DNA of 64,000 nucleotides, taken from contig NZ_CP076103.1 of NCBI RefSeq assembly GCF_018732085.1, positions 248,001 to 312,000 on the forward strand, given 5' to 3'. The notes beneath the pieces were generated by a model, which ran no database searches, was not told the origin of the DNA, and worked only from the letters and a program-made list of their open reading frames with translations. Positions 25,222-34,241 of the stretch are shown in pieces; within the stretch, counting starts at the first letter, position 1; every line of letters begins with the position of its first letter. The position numbers and the translations under genes are program-made. This DNA comes from Lysobacter capsici (GTDB lineage Bacteria > Pseudomonadota > Gammaproteobacteria > Xanthomonadales > Xanthomonadaceae).

Positions 25222-26973
25222 TCAATCCAGGCGCAGCCGCCGTTCGGCGTAGGCGTACAGCGGGCGCCACACGGTTCGGTTGAACAAGGTGACGAACAGC
25301 GACATCACCGCGACGCCGAGCACCACCCGATGGAAATCGCCGGCCTCGGTAGCGCGCGCGATGTAGGAACCCAGGCCGTAGGCTTCGACGCGCTGGTCGC
25401 CCCAATGCACCAGCTCGGCGACGATGCTCGCGTTCCACGAACCGCCCGACGCGGTCAGCGCGCCGGTGACGTAATAGGGAAATACGCCGGGCAGGATCGC
25501 GCGCCGCCACCAGGTCCACGAACGCAGCCGATACACCGTCGCGGCTTCGCGCAGATCGGTCGGGTACGCGCTGGCGCCGGCGATGACGTTGAACAGGATG
25601 TACCACTGGGTGCCGAGCACCATCAGCGGCGACAACCACAGGTTCGGATTCGCGCCGGTGCGCATGATCGCGATCACCGCCACCGGGAACAGCACGTTGG
25701 CCGGAAACGCGGCGAGGAACTGCGCGAGCGGCTGCACGCGCTGGGCCAGGCGCGGACGCAGACCGATCCACACTCCGATCGGCACCCAGATCGCGCTGGC
25801 GATGGCGATCAGGATCGCCACCCGCAACAACGTCGCCAGCCCGCCGCCGAACGCCTCGGCCACATCGCCCAGGCTCAGCGTCTGACGGCCGTAGTCGAAC
25901 GCGAACCAGCCGCCCCATGCGGCCACCGCGAGGGTCAGCACCAGCCAGAGGCGATCGCCCCAATTCGTCGTGGCCACGCGCTCGGGCGTCGCCGCCGTCG
26001 CGCGCGCGCGCAACCGCACGAGCATCGCGCGTTGCCACAGCCACGCGATCGGCCGCAGCGCGCGCTTGAGCAGGCGCGTGCGTCGCGCCATGTCGTAGAC
26101 CCACGACGCCGGCCGCTGCTGCCCGGCGGTCTGCTCGACCCGGAACTTGTCGGCCCAGGCCACGATCGGGCGGAACAGCAACTGATCGTAGAGCGCGATC
26201 AACGCCGCCATCGCCAACACCGCCCACGCCACCGCGGCGATGTTCCGCTGCGCGATCGCCAGCGCCAGATACGAGCCGATGCCCGGCAATTCGACCGTGG
26301 TGTGGCCGACCGTGATCGCCTCGGACGCGACCACGAAGAACCAGCCGCCCGACATCGACATCATCATGTTCCACACCAGTCCGGGCGCGGCGAACGGCGC
26401 TTCCAGGCGCCAGAAACGCTGCCACGCGCTCAGGCCGAAACCGCGGCTGACTTCGTCCAGATCGCGCGGCACCGTGCGCAGCGATTGATAGAACGAAAAG
26501 GTCATGTTCCAGGCCTGGCTGGTGAAGATCGCGAACACCGCCGCGCATTCCGCGCCGAGCTGGCGACCCGGGAACAGGCCGAGGAAGAAGGTTACGGTGA
26601 AGCTCAGGAACCCGAGCACCGGCACCGATTGCAGGATGTCGAGCGCGGGCACGATCACCCGTTCGGCGCGGCGGCTCTTGGCCGCCCAGGTGGCGACAAC
26701 GAAGGTGAACAACAGCGAGGCGAGCATCGCCGCGAACATGCGCAAGGTGGTACGCAGCGCGTACTCGGGCAGGTTCGCGATCCGCAGCGATACCGGCTGC
26801 TCGCTCAGGCCGGCCAGCGGCTCGCGCAGGTCGGCCGCGCCGTGCGCGAGCGCGGCGGCGGCGGCGATCAGCAGCGCGAACGCGGCCAGGTCATAGGCAT
26901 TGGGCCAGCCGCGCGCGCGCACCAGCGCGGCGACCAGCGGGGAGAGCGAACGGTGACGGACGATGGGCGTCAT
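25222..26973 (-). CDS. Fused two-domain ABC permease
   Basis: A 583-residue protein with two BPD_transp_1 permease domains in one chain. The first (about residues 70-275) has an EAA-loop region near VSRGFGLSAWQRFWRLEAPF. The second (about 370-580) has REAATVYRLRSWTWWRRAILP. Six membrane segments surround each. It is similar to permeases of nitrate/sulfonate/bicarbonate-type importers, where two separate SsuC-like subunits usually form a dimer. GAGG lies 6 bases before the ATG. The substrate is unknown. Confidence 0.88.
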   Translation of the reverse strand: MTPIVRHRSLSPLVAALVRARGWPNAYDLAAFALLIAAAAALAHGAADLREPLAGLSEQPVSLRIANLPEYALRTTLRMFAAMLASLLFTFVVATWAAKSRRAERVIVPALDILQSVPVLGFLSFTVTFFLGLFPGRQLGAECAAVFAIFTSQAWNMTFSFYQSLRTVPRDLDEVSRGFGLSAWQRFWRLEAPFAAPGLVWNMMMSMSGGWFFVVASEAITVGHTTVELPGIGSYLALAIAQRNIAAVAWAVLAMAALIALYDQLLFRPIVAWADKFRVEQTAGQQRPASWVYDMARRTRLLKRALRPIAWLWQRAMLVRLRARATAATPERVATTNWGDRLWLVLTLAVAAWGGWFAFDYGRQTLSLGDVAEAFGGGLATLLRVAILIAIASAIWVPIGVWIGLRPRLAQRVQPLAQFLAAFPANVLFPVAVIAIMRTGANPNLWLSPLMVLGTQWYILFNVIAGASAYPTDLREAATVYRLRSWTWWRRAILPGVFPYYVTGALTASGGSWNASIVAELVHWGDQRVEAYGLGSYIARATEAGDFHRVVLGVAVMSLFVTLFNRTVWRPLYAYAERRLRLD

Positions 26974-27289
26974 GGCGAACCTCGATGCGGCGCGATGGAG
27001 CGGCGGCGCAGATCAATCGAACTACAGCGGCGTGGGTGAGGACGGTGTGCGGGCGCGCGGCCGGCGGAGGTTCCTCGCTCACGCCTTCGGCGCGGGCCGC
27101 ATGCCAGCGGCATTCGAGACGGCGATCGAGTGGATTGCGCTGCCAGCGCGCGATCAGGCGCGCGTCGCCGGACGGCGCGCGGCCGGGTGCGACGGCGTCA
27201 TCGACGAACGCGCGCGCGTCGGCGCGCGCCGCACGCGCGGATGCGGGCAAGCGCGCTGCAATCGGGGCGAATGCGATCTTCGGGGGCAT
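26891..27289 (-). CDS. Possible small gene overlapping the permease start
   Basis: A 132-codon frame with a good ribosome binding site (GGAGATCGCCG before ATG at 27289) and a protein-like first half (LIARWQRNPLDRRLECRW). It overlaps the first 83 bases of the permease gene in another frame, which is unusual. The product is basic, Ala/Arg-rich and unrecognised. It may be real and translationally coupled, or a chance frame in GC-rich DNA. Confidence 0.35.
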   Translation of the reverse strand: MPPKIAFAPIAARLPASARAARADARAFVDDAVAPGRAPSGDARLIARWQRNPLDRRLECRWHAARAEGVSEEPPPAARPHTVLTHAAVVRLICAAAPSRRIEVRHDAHRPSPFALPAGRRAGARARLAQCL

Positions 27290-27783
27290 CGGCGATCTCC
27301 GGACGAACGGAAACGCCAAAGGCCACCTGGGCAGGTGTCTTCAGATTGAAACTGCAGTGCTTTGTAGAGAGTCGCGCGAATCGGCGATTCGGCGATAGCG
27401 GCTCCGTTCTGCGCGAACGGGGCCGACCTGGGACATCCCAGACCTGTGGCGATCCGTCAGCGCGCGCGCTGCAGCAAAGGTCTAGATCGACTGTCCAAGG
27501 GGAGCCTCTGGTGTGGGCGGGAATGCGTGAACGGGCGCATGATCCTCGCCGATCGCCGCCGGGTCAACCCCGCGACAGGCCTTTGTTGCATGAAGGTTTT
27601 GTAATGCGCGGCCGCGTTGGAGACGTTCCTGCGCGATCGATGGCGATCCGAAGCGAGGTTGCGACGGTGGGCAGTTCGGCCGTGGCCTATCGCTATGAGC
27701 GCGACGAAGATGCGGGCAACGGCAGCAGCAGCGACGGCGGCGGTTGCCACTGAGCCGCAGCCGGACATGATTCGCGGTAGCGG
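27290..27783. other. Intergenic region with a possible short peptide gene
   Basis: No long gene is convincing. A short frame at 27604-27753 is listed separately. The rest shows no recognisable repeat, terminator or operator. Confidence 0.5.
27604..27753 (+). CDS. Possible 49-residue peptide ending SSSDGGGCH
   Basis: ATG at 27604 follows GAAGG with a 7-base spacing. The second half uses GC-ending codons typical of genes in this window. The end, NGSSSDGGGCH, is Ser/Gly-rich with one Cys. There is no signal peptide. It could be a small unknown protein or a precursor peptide, but no maturation enzymes are adjacent; chance cannot be excluded. Confidence 0.3.
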   Translation: MRGRVGDVPARSMAIRSEVATVGSSAVAYRYERDEDAGNGSSSDGGGCH

Positions 27784-28374
27784 CTAATCCGCGCGCATCC
27801 AGCGCTCGATCAACGACGCCAAGGTCCGCGCCGCGTCCATTTCGGTCATGCGTCCGGCGCTCATCTCGCGCGACAAGGACTCGCCCGCGCCGACGATCGC
27901 GATGCAGCGGCGCCGCAGTTCGGCGTCGTCGACCTTCGCGTACGGCGCCAGCAGGTCGCGATAGAACGCCACATAGCCCTGCACCAGTTCCTGCTGCACG
28001 CGCTCCATCTGCTCGTCGCCCTTGAGCGCGGCGAAGATCGCGTGGCATTCCGGGCCGGCGGTGCGGAAGCAGCTCATGTAGCTGTCGCCGATCAATGCGG
28101 CGACATCGGCCAGGCGCTTGGGCGTGCGGGCGAAATCCTGCGCCACGATCGTGGCCTGGCGCTCGTCGATCTGCTTGTACAGCGCGATCAGCAGGCCCGA
28201 GCGGGTGCCGAAGTGTTCGTAGGCGATCGGCTTGCTGACTCCGGCGCGTTCGGCCACGTAGCCCAGGGTCAGGGCGTCGGTGCCTTGCTCGCGCACGATC
28301 GCCATCGCCGTTTCCAGCAATTGGTCGCGGCGTTCGGCCTTGGGCAGGCGGCGGGCGGGGGCGGAAGGGCTCAT
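27784..28374 (-). CDS. TetR-family transcriptional repressor
   Basis: A 196-residue protein. The N-terminal HTH (about residues 12-58: RRDQLLETAMAIVREQG, then YVAERAGVSKPIAYEHFGTR) is a typical TetR DNA-binding domain; the remaining helical part is the ligand-binding domain. It is divergent from the oxidoreductase gene at 28528, with palindromes in the spacer that are its likely operators. The ATG at 28374 is chosen because it opens MSPSAPARRLPKAERR directly before the HTH. Confidence 0.9.
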   Translation of the reverse strand: MSPSAPARRLPKAERRDQLLETAMAIVREQGTDALTLGYVAERAGVSKPIAYEHFGTRSGLLIALYKQIDERQATIVAQDFARTPKRLADVAALIGDSYMSCFRTAGPECHAIFAALKGDEQMERVQQELVQGYVAFYRDLLAPYAKVDDAELRRRCIAIVGAGESLSREMSAGRMTEMDAARTLASLIERWMRAD

Positions 28375-28407
28375 GGGCGCGGCTCTACGGAAGCGATCGG
28401 GAAGTGC

Positions 28408-28453
28408 TTGACATTGGCGCGCCAAATGTATCCTACTGTTGGTAAGTTACCAA
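28408..28453 (+). promoter_or_regulatory. Promoter with two palindromes controlled by the TetR repressor
   Basis: TTGACA at 28408-28413 and TATCCT at 28429-28434 (15-base spacing) form a plausible promoter towards the oxidoreductase gene. The perfect palindrome TTGGCGCGCCAA (28414-28425) fills the spacer, and TTGGTAA-G-TTACCAA (28439-28453) covers the expected start point. The second has the size and symmetry of a TetR operator. Repression by the divergent TetR is inferred. Confidence 0.6.
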
Positions 28454-28527
28454 TCGTAGTTTGAATCGGGTCGCCCGCCGGACCCGCGCCGGCCATGCCC
28501 CTACCACGTCCCCACGGAATCCTCGTC

Positions 28528-29565
28528 ATGAACGCAAACGCTCTCAAGCCCGTCCTCATCATCGGCGGTTCCGGCGTGGTCGGCGCGCAAGGCGCGCAGG
28601 CCCTGCGCCGGCTGCATCCCGAGTTGCCGATCGCGATCGCCGGCCGCGACCTGGCCCGCGCCGAGGCGGTCGCCGCGACCCTCGGCCACGCCCACGCCTT
28701 GCGCGTGGACCTGCAACGCGCCGACCTGGGCCTGCCGGAGGACGCGCAGTTCTCCGCGGTGGTGCTGTTCGTGAAGGACGACACCCTCAACTCGCTCAAG
28801 TACGCGCAGCGCCATGGCTTGCCCTACGTCAGCACCTCCAGCGGATCGTTCGAAATCGCCCCGGAGGTGGCCCGCCATCTGCGCGCGCCGGGCGCCGCGC
28901 CGATCCTGCTCGCCAGCCACTGGCTGGCCGGCGCGTCGACCTTGCCGGCGCTGCATTTCGCCGAAGCATTCCGCCGCGTCGACCGGATCGACATCGGCGC
29001 GCTGCTCGACGAACACGACATGGGCGGCCCGGCCGCGGCGGCCGACTACGAACGCCTGGTCGACGCCGCTGCCGCGCAGATTCTCGAAAACGGCCGCTGG
29101 CGCTGGGTGCGCGGCGACGAAGCCGCGCGCAGTTTCCTGAGCGTGGACGGCACCCGTGTGGCGGCGTCGGCGTATTCGCCGCTGGACGTGGTCAGCCTGG
29201 CCGCGGCGACCGACGCGCATTCGGTCCGGCTCGACATGGCGCTGGGCGAAAGCGCGAGCCGGCGTCGCGGCGAGGCGTTCTCGACCGAGATCGTGATCGA
29301 GCTCGAAGGCGAGCTGCACGACGGCCGCATCGCGCGTCGCCGGCATGAGCTGACCCATCCGCAAGGCCAGGCGCCGGTGACCGCGATCGGCATCGCGCTC
29401 GGGGTCGAACGCCTGCTCGGGCTGGCCGGCGGCGACGCGCTCGCGCCGGGCCTGTACACGCCGGATGGCGTGATCGACCCGGCGTACCACCTGCAGCGCC
29501 TGCGCGAGTTCGGCGTGCAGGTGCGGCGTGCGCCCGATGCGGGCGCCGCCGCCGCCGCGGCGTAA
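28528..29565 (+). CDS. Saccharopine-dehydrogenase-like NAD(P)-binding oxidoreductase
   Basis: A 345-residue protein with an N-terminal Rossmann fold: PVLIIGGSGVVGAQGAQALRR is the dinucleotide-binding loop and IAIAGRDLARAEAV follows beta-2. The central domain resembles saccharopine dehydrogenase-like reductases that act on unknown substrates. It is divergent from a TetR gene and probably repressed by it, suggesting inducible detoxification or catabolism. ATG 28528 is chosen over 28495 because it lies close to the first beta strand; neither start has a strong ribosome binding site. Confidence 0.8.
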   Translation: MNANALKPVLIIGGSGVVGAQGAQALRRLHPELPIAIAGRDLARAEAVAATLGHAHALRVDLQRADLGLPEDAQFSAVVLFVKDDTLNSLKYAQRHGLPYVSTSSGSFEIAPEVARHLRAPGAAPILLASHWLAGASTLPALHFAEAFRRVDRIDIGALLDEHDMGGPAAAADYERLVDAAAAQILENGRWRWVRGDEAARSFLSVDGTRVAASAYSPLDVVSLAAATDAHSVRLDMALGESASRRRGEAFSTEIVIELEGELHDGRIARRRHELTHPQGQAPVTAIGIALGVERLLGLAGGDALAPGLYTPDGVIDPAYHLQRLREFGVQVRRAPDAGAAAAAA

Positions 29566-29681
29566 GCGCGAATGCGGCGATGCGAATCGCCGCGGCAATC
29601 CCGGTTACTCCCCATACAACGGCCGACATCGCTGCGTCGGCCGCGATCCCTTGCGGCCGCGCGTCGCGGCAGGACACCGTC

Positions 29682-32600
29682 ATGGACTTCTCGCGTTTCT
29701 TCATCGACCGGCCGATCTTCGCCGCGGTGCTGTCGATCCTGATCTTCGCCGCCGGCCTGATCGCGCTGCCGCTGCTGCCGGTCAGCGAATACCCCGACGT
29801 GGTGCCGCCGACCGTGGTGGTGCGCGCGGTCTATCCCGGCGCCAATCCGAAAGTGATCGCGCAGACTGTGGCCACGCCGCTGGAGGAAGCGATCAACGGC
29901 GTGCAGGACATGATGTACATGAAGTCGGTGGCCGGCACCGACGGTGTGCTGATCACCACGGTGACCTTCAAGCCCGGCACCGATCCCGACCAGGCCCAGG
30001 TGCAGGTGCAGAACCGGGTCAGCCAGGCGCAGGCGCGCTTGCCCGAGGACGTGCGCCGGCAAGGCGTGACCACGCAGAAGCAATCGCCGACCCTGACCAT
30101 GCTGGTGCATCTGGTATCGCCCGGCGGCCAGTACGATTCGCTGTACCTGCGCAACTACGCGACCTTGAAACTCAAGGACGAACTCGCGCGCCTGCCCGGC
30201 GTGGGCCAGACCCAGATGTTCGGCGGCGGCGACTACGCGATGCGGATCTGGCTTGATCCGGGCCGTATCGCCGCGCGCGGCCTCAGCGCCGGCGACGTGG
30301 TGCGCGCGATCCGCGAACAGAACGTGCAGGTCTCCGCCGGCCAGCTCGGCGCCGAACCGATGCCCGGCGGCAGCGATTTCCTGATCCCGATCAACAGCCA
30401 GGGCCGCTTGAACACGGTGGCCGAATTCGCCCGGATCGTGCTCAAGAGCGATGACGACGGCCGCCTGGTGTACTTGTCGGACGTGGCGCGGATCGAACTC
30501 GACGCCGCCGACTACACCTTGCGCGCGCAACTCGACAACGTCGACGCGGTGGCGATCGGCATCTTCGAATCGCCCGGCGCCAATTCGATCGCGCTGTCGG
30601 ACGCGGTGCGCGAACGCATGGACGAATTGTCGCGGAAATTCCCGCCTGGATTGGAATACCGCATCGTCTACGACCCGACCGTGTTCGTGCGCGATTCGAT
30701 CAAGGCGGTGGTGACCACGCTCGCCGAAGCGGTGCTGCTGGTGGTGCTGGTGGTGATCGTGTTCCTGCAGACCTGGCGTGCGTCGATCATCCCGCTGCTG
30801 GCGGTGCCGGTGTCGGTGGTCGGCACGTTCGCGGCCCTTTACGTGCTCGGATTCTCGATCAACACCTTGAGCCTGTTCGGTCTGGTGCTGGCGATCGGCA
30901 TCGTGGTCGACGACGCGATCGTGGTGGTGGAAAACGTCGAGCGCAATATCGAAGACGGGCTGACGCCGTTGGAGGCGGCGCATCAGGCGATGCGCGAGGT
31001 GTCCGGGCCGATCATCGCCATCGCCCTGGTACTGTGCGCGGTGTTTGTGCCGATGGCGTTCCTGTCGGGTGTGACCGGGCAGTTCTACAAACAGTTCGCG
31101 GTAACCATCGCGATCTCCACGGTGATTTCGGCGATCAACTCATTGACCCTGTCGCCGGCGCTCGCGGCCTTGTTGCTCAAGCCGCACGGCGCGCCGAAGG
31201 ACGCCGCGACACGAGTCATCGATCGCCTGCTGGGCTGGCTGTTCGGTCCGTTCAACCGGTTCTTCGCATCGAGCTCGCAGCGCTACCACGGCGCGATCGG
31301 CCGTCTGCTCGGCCGGCGTGGCGCGGTGCTCGCGGTGTACGTGCTGTTGCTCGCGCTGAGCGGGCTGATGTTCAAGGCGGTGCCGGGCGGGTTCATCCCG
31401 ACCCAGGACAAGCTGTACCTGATCGGCGGCGTGCAACTGCCCGCCGGCGCGTCGTTGTCGCGCACCGATGCCTTGATCCGCAAGATGAGCGCGATCGCGA
31501 TGCGGACCGATGGAGTGGACGCGTCGGAAGGCTATCCCGGCCTGAACCCGTTGCAGTTCACCAATACCCCGAACAGCGGGACGTTGTTCTTCGAACTCGA
31601 ACCGTTCGGCCGGCGCGGCCGCAGCGCCGAGGCGATCAACGCCGAACTCAACGAGAAATTCGCCGGCCTGCAGGAGGGCGTGGCGTTCTCGTTCATGCCG
31701 CCGCCGATTCTCGGTCTGGGCACCGGCTCGGGCTATGCGCTGTATATCCAGGATCGCGACGGTCAGGGCTACGGCGCGCTGCAGAACGCACTCAACGATT
31801 TCACCGGCGCGATCGCGGCCACGCCGGGGTTGGGCGTGCCGATCAGCACCTACCAGGCCAACGTGCCGCAACTCGATGCACAGGTCGACCGGCTCAAGGC
31901 CAAGGCGCAGGGCGTGCCGCTGAGCGAGCTGTTCGATACCTTGCAGACCTATCTGGGCTCGGCCTACGTCAACGACTTCAACCAGTTCGGCCGCACCTAC
32001 CAGGTGATCGCCCAGGCCGACGGCGCGCATCGCGACAGCGTCGAGGACATCGCCAACCTGCGCGTGCGCAACGATCGCGGGCAGATGGTGCCGCTGGGCT
32101 CGATGGTGACGCTCGGCCACAGCTACGGCCCGGACCCGGTGATCCGCTACAACGGCTATCCGGCCGCCGACCTGATCGGCGAGGCCGATCCGCGCGTGCT
32201 GTCGTCGAGCCAGGCCATGCAGTCGCTGCGCGACATCGCGCGGGACGCGCTGCCCAACGGCATGCGGATCGAATGGACCGACCTGAGTTATCAGCAGGCG
32301 ACCCAGGGTTCGTCGGCGCTGATCGTGTTTCCGCTGGCGGTGCTGCTGGCGTTCCTGGTGCTGGCGGCCTTGTACGAAAGCTGGACCTTGCCGCTGGCGG
32401 TGATCCTGATCGTGCCGATGACCTTGTTGTCGGCGCTGGCCGGGGTGTGGCTCAGCGGCGGCGACAACAACGTATTCGTGCAGGTCGGCCTGGTGGTGCT
32501 GATGGGGCTCGCGTGCAAGAACGCGATCCTGATCGTCGAGTTCGCGCGCGAACTGGAGCGGCAGGGACGCGGCATCGTCGAGGCCGCGCTGGAAGCCTGC

Positions 32601-32861
32601 CGCCTGCGTCTGCGGCCGATCGTGATGACTTCGATCGCTTTCATCGCCGGCACCGTGCCGTTGCTGGTCGGACAAGGCGCCGGTAGCGAAGTGCGCGCGG
32701 CGACCGGGGTGACGGTGTTCGCCGGGATGCTTGGGGTGACCTTGTTCGGTTTGTTCCTGACGCCGGTGTTCTATGTGGCGTTGCGGACGTGGGTGCTGCG
32801 CAGGGGCGAGACGTCGTTGGCGGCACGAAGCCGGATCGAGACGCCGGCGCGCGGGATTTGA
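29682..32861 (+). CDS. RND multidrug efflux pump inner-membrane subunit (AcrB/MexB type)
   Basis: A 1059-residue HAE1-family RND transporter. It opens MDFSRFFIDRPIFAAVLSI, has proton-relay aspartates in GIVVDDAIVVVENVERNI (about residues 408-410), two large periplasmic loops and twelve membrane helices, ending at FYVALRTW. The usual adaptor (MFP) and outer-membrane channel genes are not adjacent, so it must use partners encoded elsewhere. The last 20 residues (RRGETSLAARSRIETPARGI) lie in the first unit of a tandem DNA repeat, so the tail is probably repeat-derived. ATG 29682 matches the family start. Confidence 0.92.
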   Translation: MDFSRFFIDRPIFAAVLSILIFAAGLIALPLLPVSEYPDVVPPTVVVRAVYPGANPKVIAQTVATPLEEAINGVQDMMYMKSVAGTDGVLITTVTFKPGTDPDQAQVQVQNRVSQAQARLPEDVRRQGVTTQKQSPTLTMLVHLVSPGGQYDSLYLRNYATLKLKDELARLPGVGQTQMFGGGDYAMRIWLDPGRIAARGLSAGDVVRAIREQNVQVSAGQLGAEPMPGGSDFLIPINSQGRLNTVAEFARIVLKSDDDGRLVYLSDVARIELDAADYTLRAQLDNVDAVAIGIFESPGANSIALSDAVRERMDELSRKFPPGLEYRIVYDPTVFVRDSIKAVVTTLAEAVLLVVLVVIVFLQTWRASIIPLLAVPVSVVGTFAALYVLGFSINTLSLFGLVLAIGIVVDDAIVVVENVERNIEDGLTPLEAAHQAMREVSGPIIAIALVLCAVFVPMAFLSGVTGQFYKQFAVTIAISTVISAINSLTLSPALAALLLKPHGAPKDAATRVIDRLLGWLFGPFNRFFASSSQRYHGAIGRLLGRRGAVLAVYVLLLALSGLMFKAVPGGFIPTQDKLYLIGGVQLPAGASLSRTDALIRKMSAIAMRTDGVDASEGYPGLNPLQFTNTPNSGTLFFELEPFGRRGRSAEAINAELNEKFAGLQEGVAFSFMPPPILGLGTGSGYALYIQDRDGQGYGALQNALNDFTGAIAATPGLGVPISTYQANVPQLDAQVDRLKAKAQGVPLSELFDTLQTYLGSAYVNDFNQFGRTYQVIAQADGAHRDSVEDIANLRVRNDRGQMVPLGSMVTLGHSYGPDPVIRYNGYPAADLIGEADPRVLSSSQAMQSLRDIARDALPNGMRIEWTDLSYQQATQGSSALIVFPLAVLLAFLVLAALYESWTLPLAVILIVPMTLLSALAGVWLSGGDNNVFVQVGLVVLMGLACKNAILIVEFARELERQGRGIVEAALEACRLRLRPIVMTSIAFIAGTVPLLVGQGAGSEVRAATGVTVFAGMLGVTLFGLFLTPVFYVALRTWVLRRGETSLAARSRIETPARGI

Positions 32862-33480
32862 TTTTCGCCAGGAGGCGAGCGATCAAGCCAAAAGCAAAAG
32901 CAAATCCCCCCTGGCCCCCCTTTTTCAAAGGGGGGAACCCTTCGTTGGGAGGCGATCCCTTGTTGAAGCCGTCGACGGCCGAAGACTTTCACGGAAGCGT
33001 TCGGTGGCTCAGGCGATTCCCCAAGAAGCGCCCACGCGTCAATCGTCGCCCACTTTGAAAAAGGGGGCGGGCGCCCAACGTCGGCACGAAGCCGGATCAA
33101 AACACCGGCGCGGGGGATTTGCTTTTCGCCACGGTGCAAGCGATCGACCAAGGCAAGTGCAAATCCCCCTGGCCCCTCTTTTTCAAAGGGGGGAACCCCT
33201 TCGACAGGCGTCGATCCCCCCCATTGAAGCGATCGGTGTAAATGACGGTCTATCGATGAGGCCCCGGCGGGTTACGAGCTCCTACGAAAGCGACCCTCAC
33301 GCCAACCGTCGCACACTTTGAAAAAGGGGGCGGGCGCCCAACGTCGGCACGAAGTCGGATCGAAACGCCAGCGCGGGGGATTTGCTTTTGCCCGCGTGCA
33401 AGCGATCAGGCCAAGGCAAGAGCAAAAGCAAATCCCCCTGCCCCTTTTTCAAAGGAGGGAACTCCTCGATGGAGCTGCGA
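32824..33480. repeat. Three-fold tandem repeat of about 262 bases
   Basis: Units begin CACGAAG at 32824, 33085 and 33348 (periods 261 and 263). Each continues CGGATC, GCGCGGGGGATTTGCTTTT (or a variant), a CAAGCGATC block, AAAGCAAATCCCC and a CCCCTTTTTCAAAGGGG hairpin. GGGGATTTGCTTTT and AAAAGCAAATCCCC form an internal inverted repeat. The first unit overlaps the 3' end of the RND gene. Confidence 0.88.
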
Positions 33481-33605
33481 CTTACTGCTCCTTTTCCAAG
33501 GCAAAGGGTTGATCGAGCCGCAATCCAAGTGCGTCGCAACCTACCCGCCAGCGTGTAAAGTGACCCGGCCGGGGGGCCGACTGAATCGACGTCGAGGGGA
33601 GTTTC
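32862..33605. other. Intergenic region made mostly of the tandem repeat
   Basis: Apart from the repeat and a strong ribosome binding site (GAGGGGAG) for the next gene at its end, nothing gene-like is seen. The poly-C/poly-G hairpins may serve as terminators for the RND transcript. Confidence 0.65.
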
Positions 33606-34094
33606 GTGGAGCAAGCAATCCGACTGGCCGGCTTCTTCGCCGCGCACGGGGTGTGGTGCGTCGCCGACGGCGAGGCGCTGATTCCGCTGTACGCCTACGA
33701 GGACGCACAGGGCGAGCGCAAGATGGAACGCTACGACGCCGACTCGCTCGAGGACGGCGTGGCCCTGGCCCGCGCGCGCCTGGCCCAGAACGACGACGAG
33801 GCCGCGCAGGCGGTGGTGGTCCACGACGGCTACATCACGTTGCCGTCGGGACGCATCGACGCCCTGATCGTGATCGCGCGCGATCACGCCGCCGATCTGA
33901 CCCTGACCATGGCCATCCCCTACCGCAACGCCGCCCATCCGCAGGGGTTCGCGGTGCATCGGCCGAAGTTTCTCGACTGGCGCGGCGCGAGCGAACCCGA
34001 CTACGCGCTGCTCGGCGAACAGTTCTTCGCCGGGGTCGAGCTGCACGAACTCGGCGACCGGATCTGGCAGGCCAAGCTCGACGATTCGATCTGA
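33606..34094 (+). CDS. Hypothetical cytoplasmic protein
   Basis: A 162-residue acidic protein starting at GTG after GAGGGGAG. It opens MEQAIRLAGFFAAHGVWCVADGE and has alternating strands and helices without signal peptide or membrane segment. I do not recognise the family. It stands alone between the repeat block and the multicopper oxidase gene, with typical local codon use, so it is probably a real conserved gene. Confidence 0.65.
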   Translation: MEQAIRLAGFFAAHGVWCVADGEALIPLYAYEDAQGERKMERYDADSLEDGVALARARLAQNDDEAAQAVVVHDGYITLPSGRIDALIVIARDHAADLTLTMAIPYRNAAHPQGFAVHRPKFLDWRGASEPDYALLGEQFFAGVELHELGDRIWQAKLDDSI

Positions 34095-34241
34095 GCGTCG
34101 CGATCGACGGCCCCAGGATTGACCCGCGTCACAGAAGCATCGCCTGCCGGCAGCATCTGCAATAACCGACGTGGATGATGGCGGGTCGCTCACGAGCCAC
34201 CGTCAGAGCCGTCGCACCATGCAGCCGGGGACCGCGCACCG

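Noticed and set aside
32824..33480. Possible insertion sequence or MITE
   Set aside because: No transposase and no terminal inverted repeats with target duplication seen; the units are simple direct repeats.
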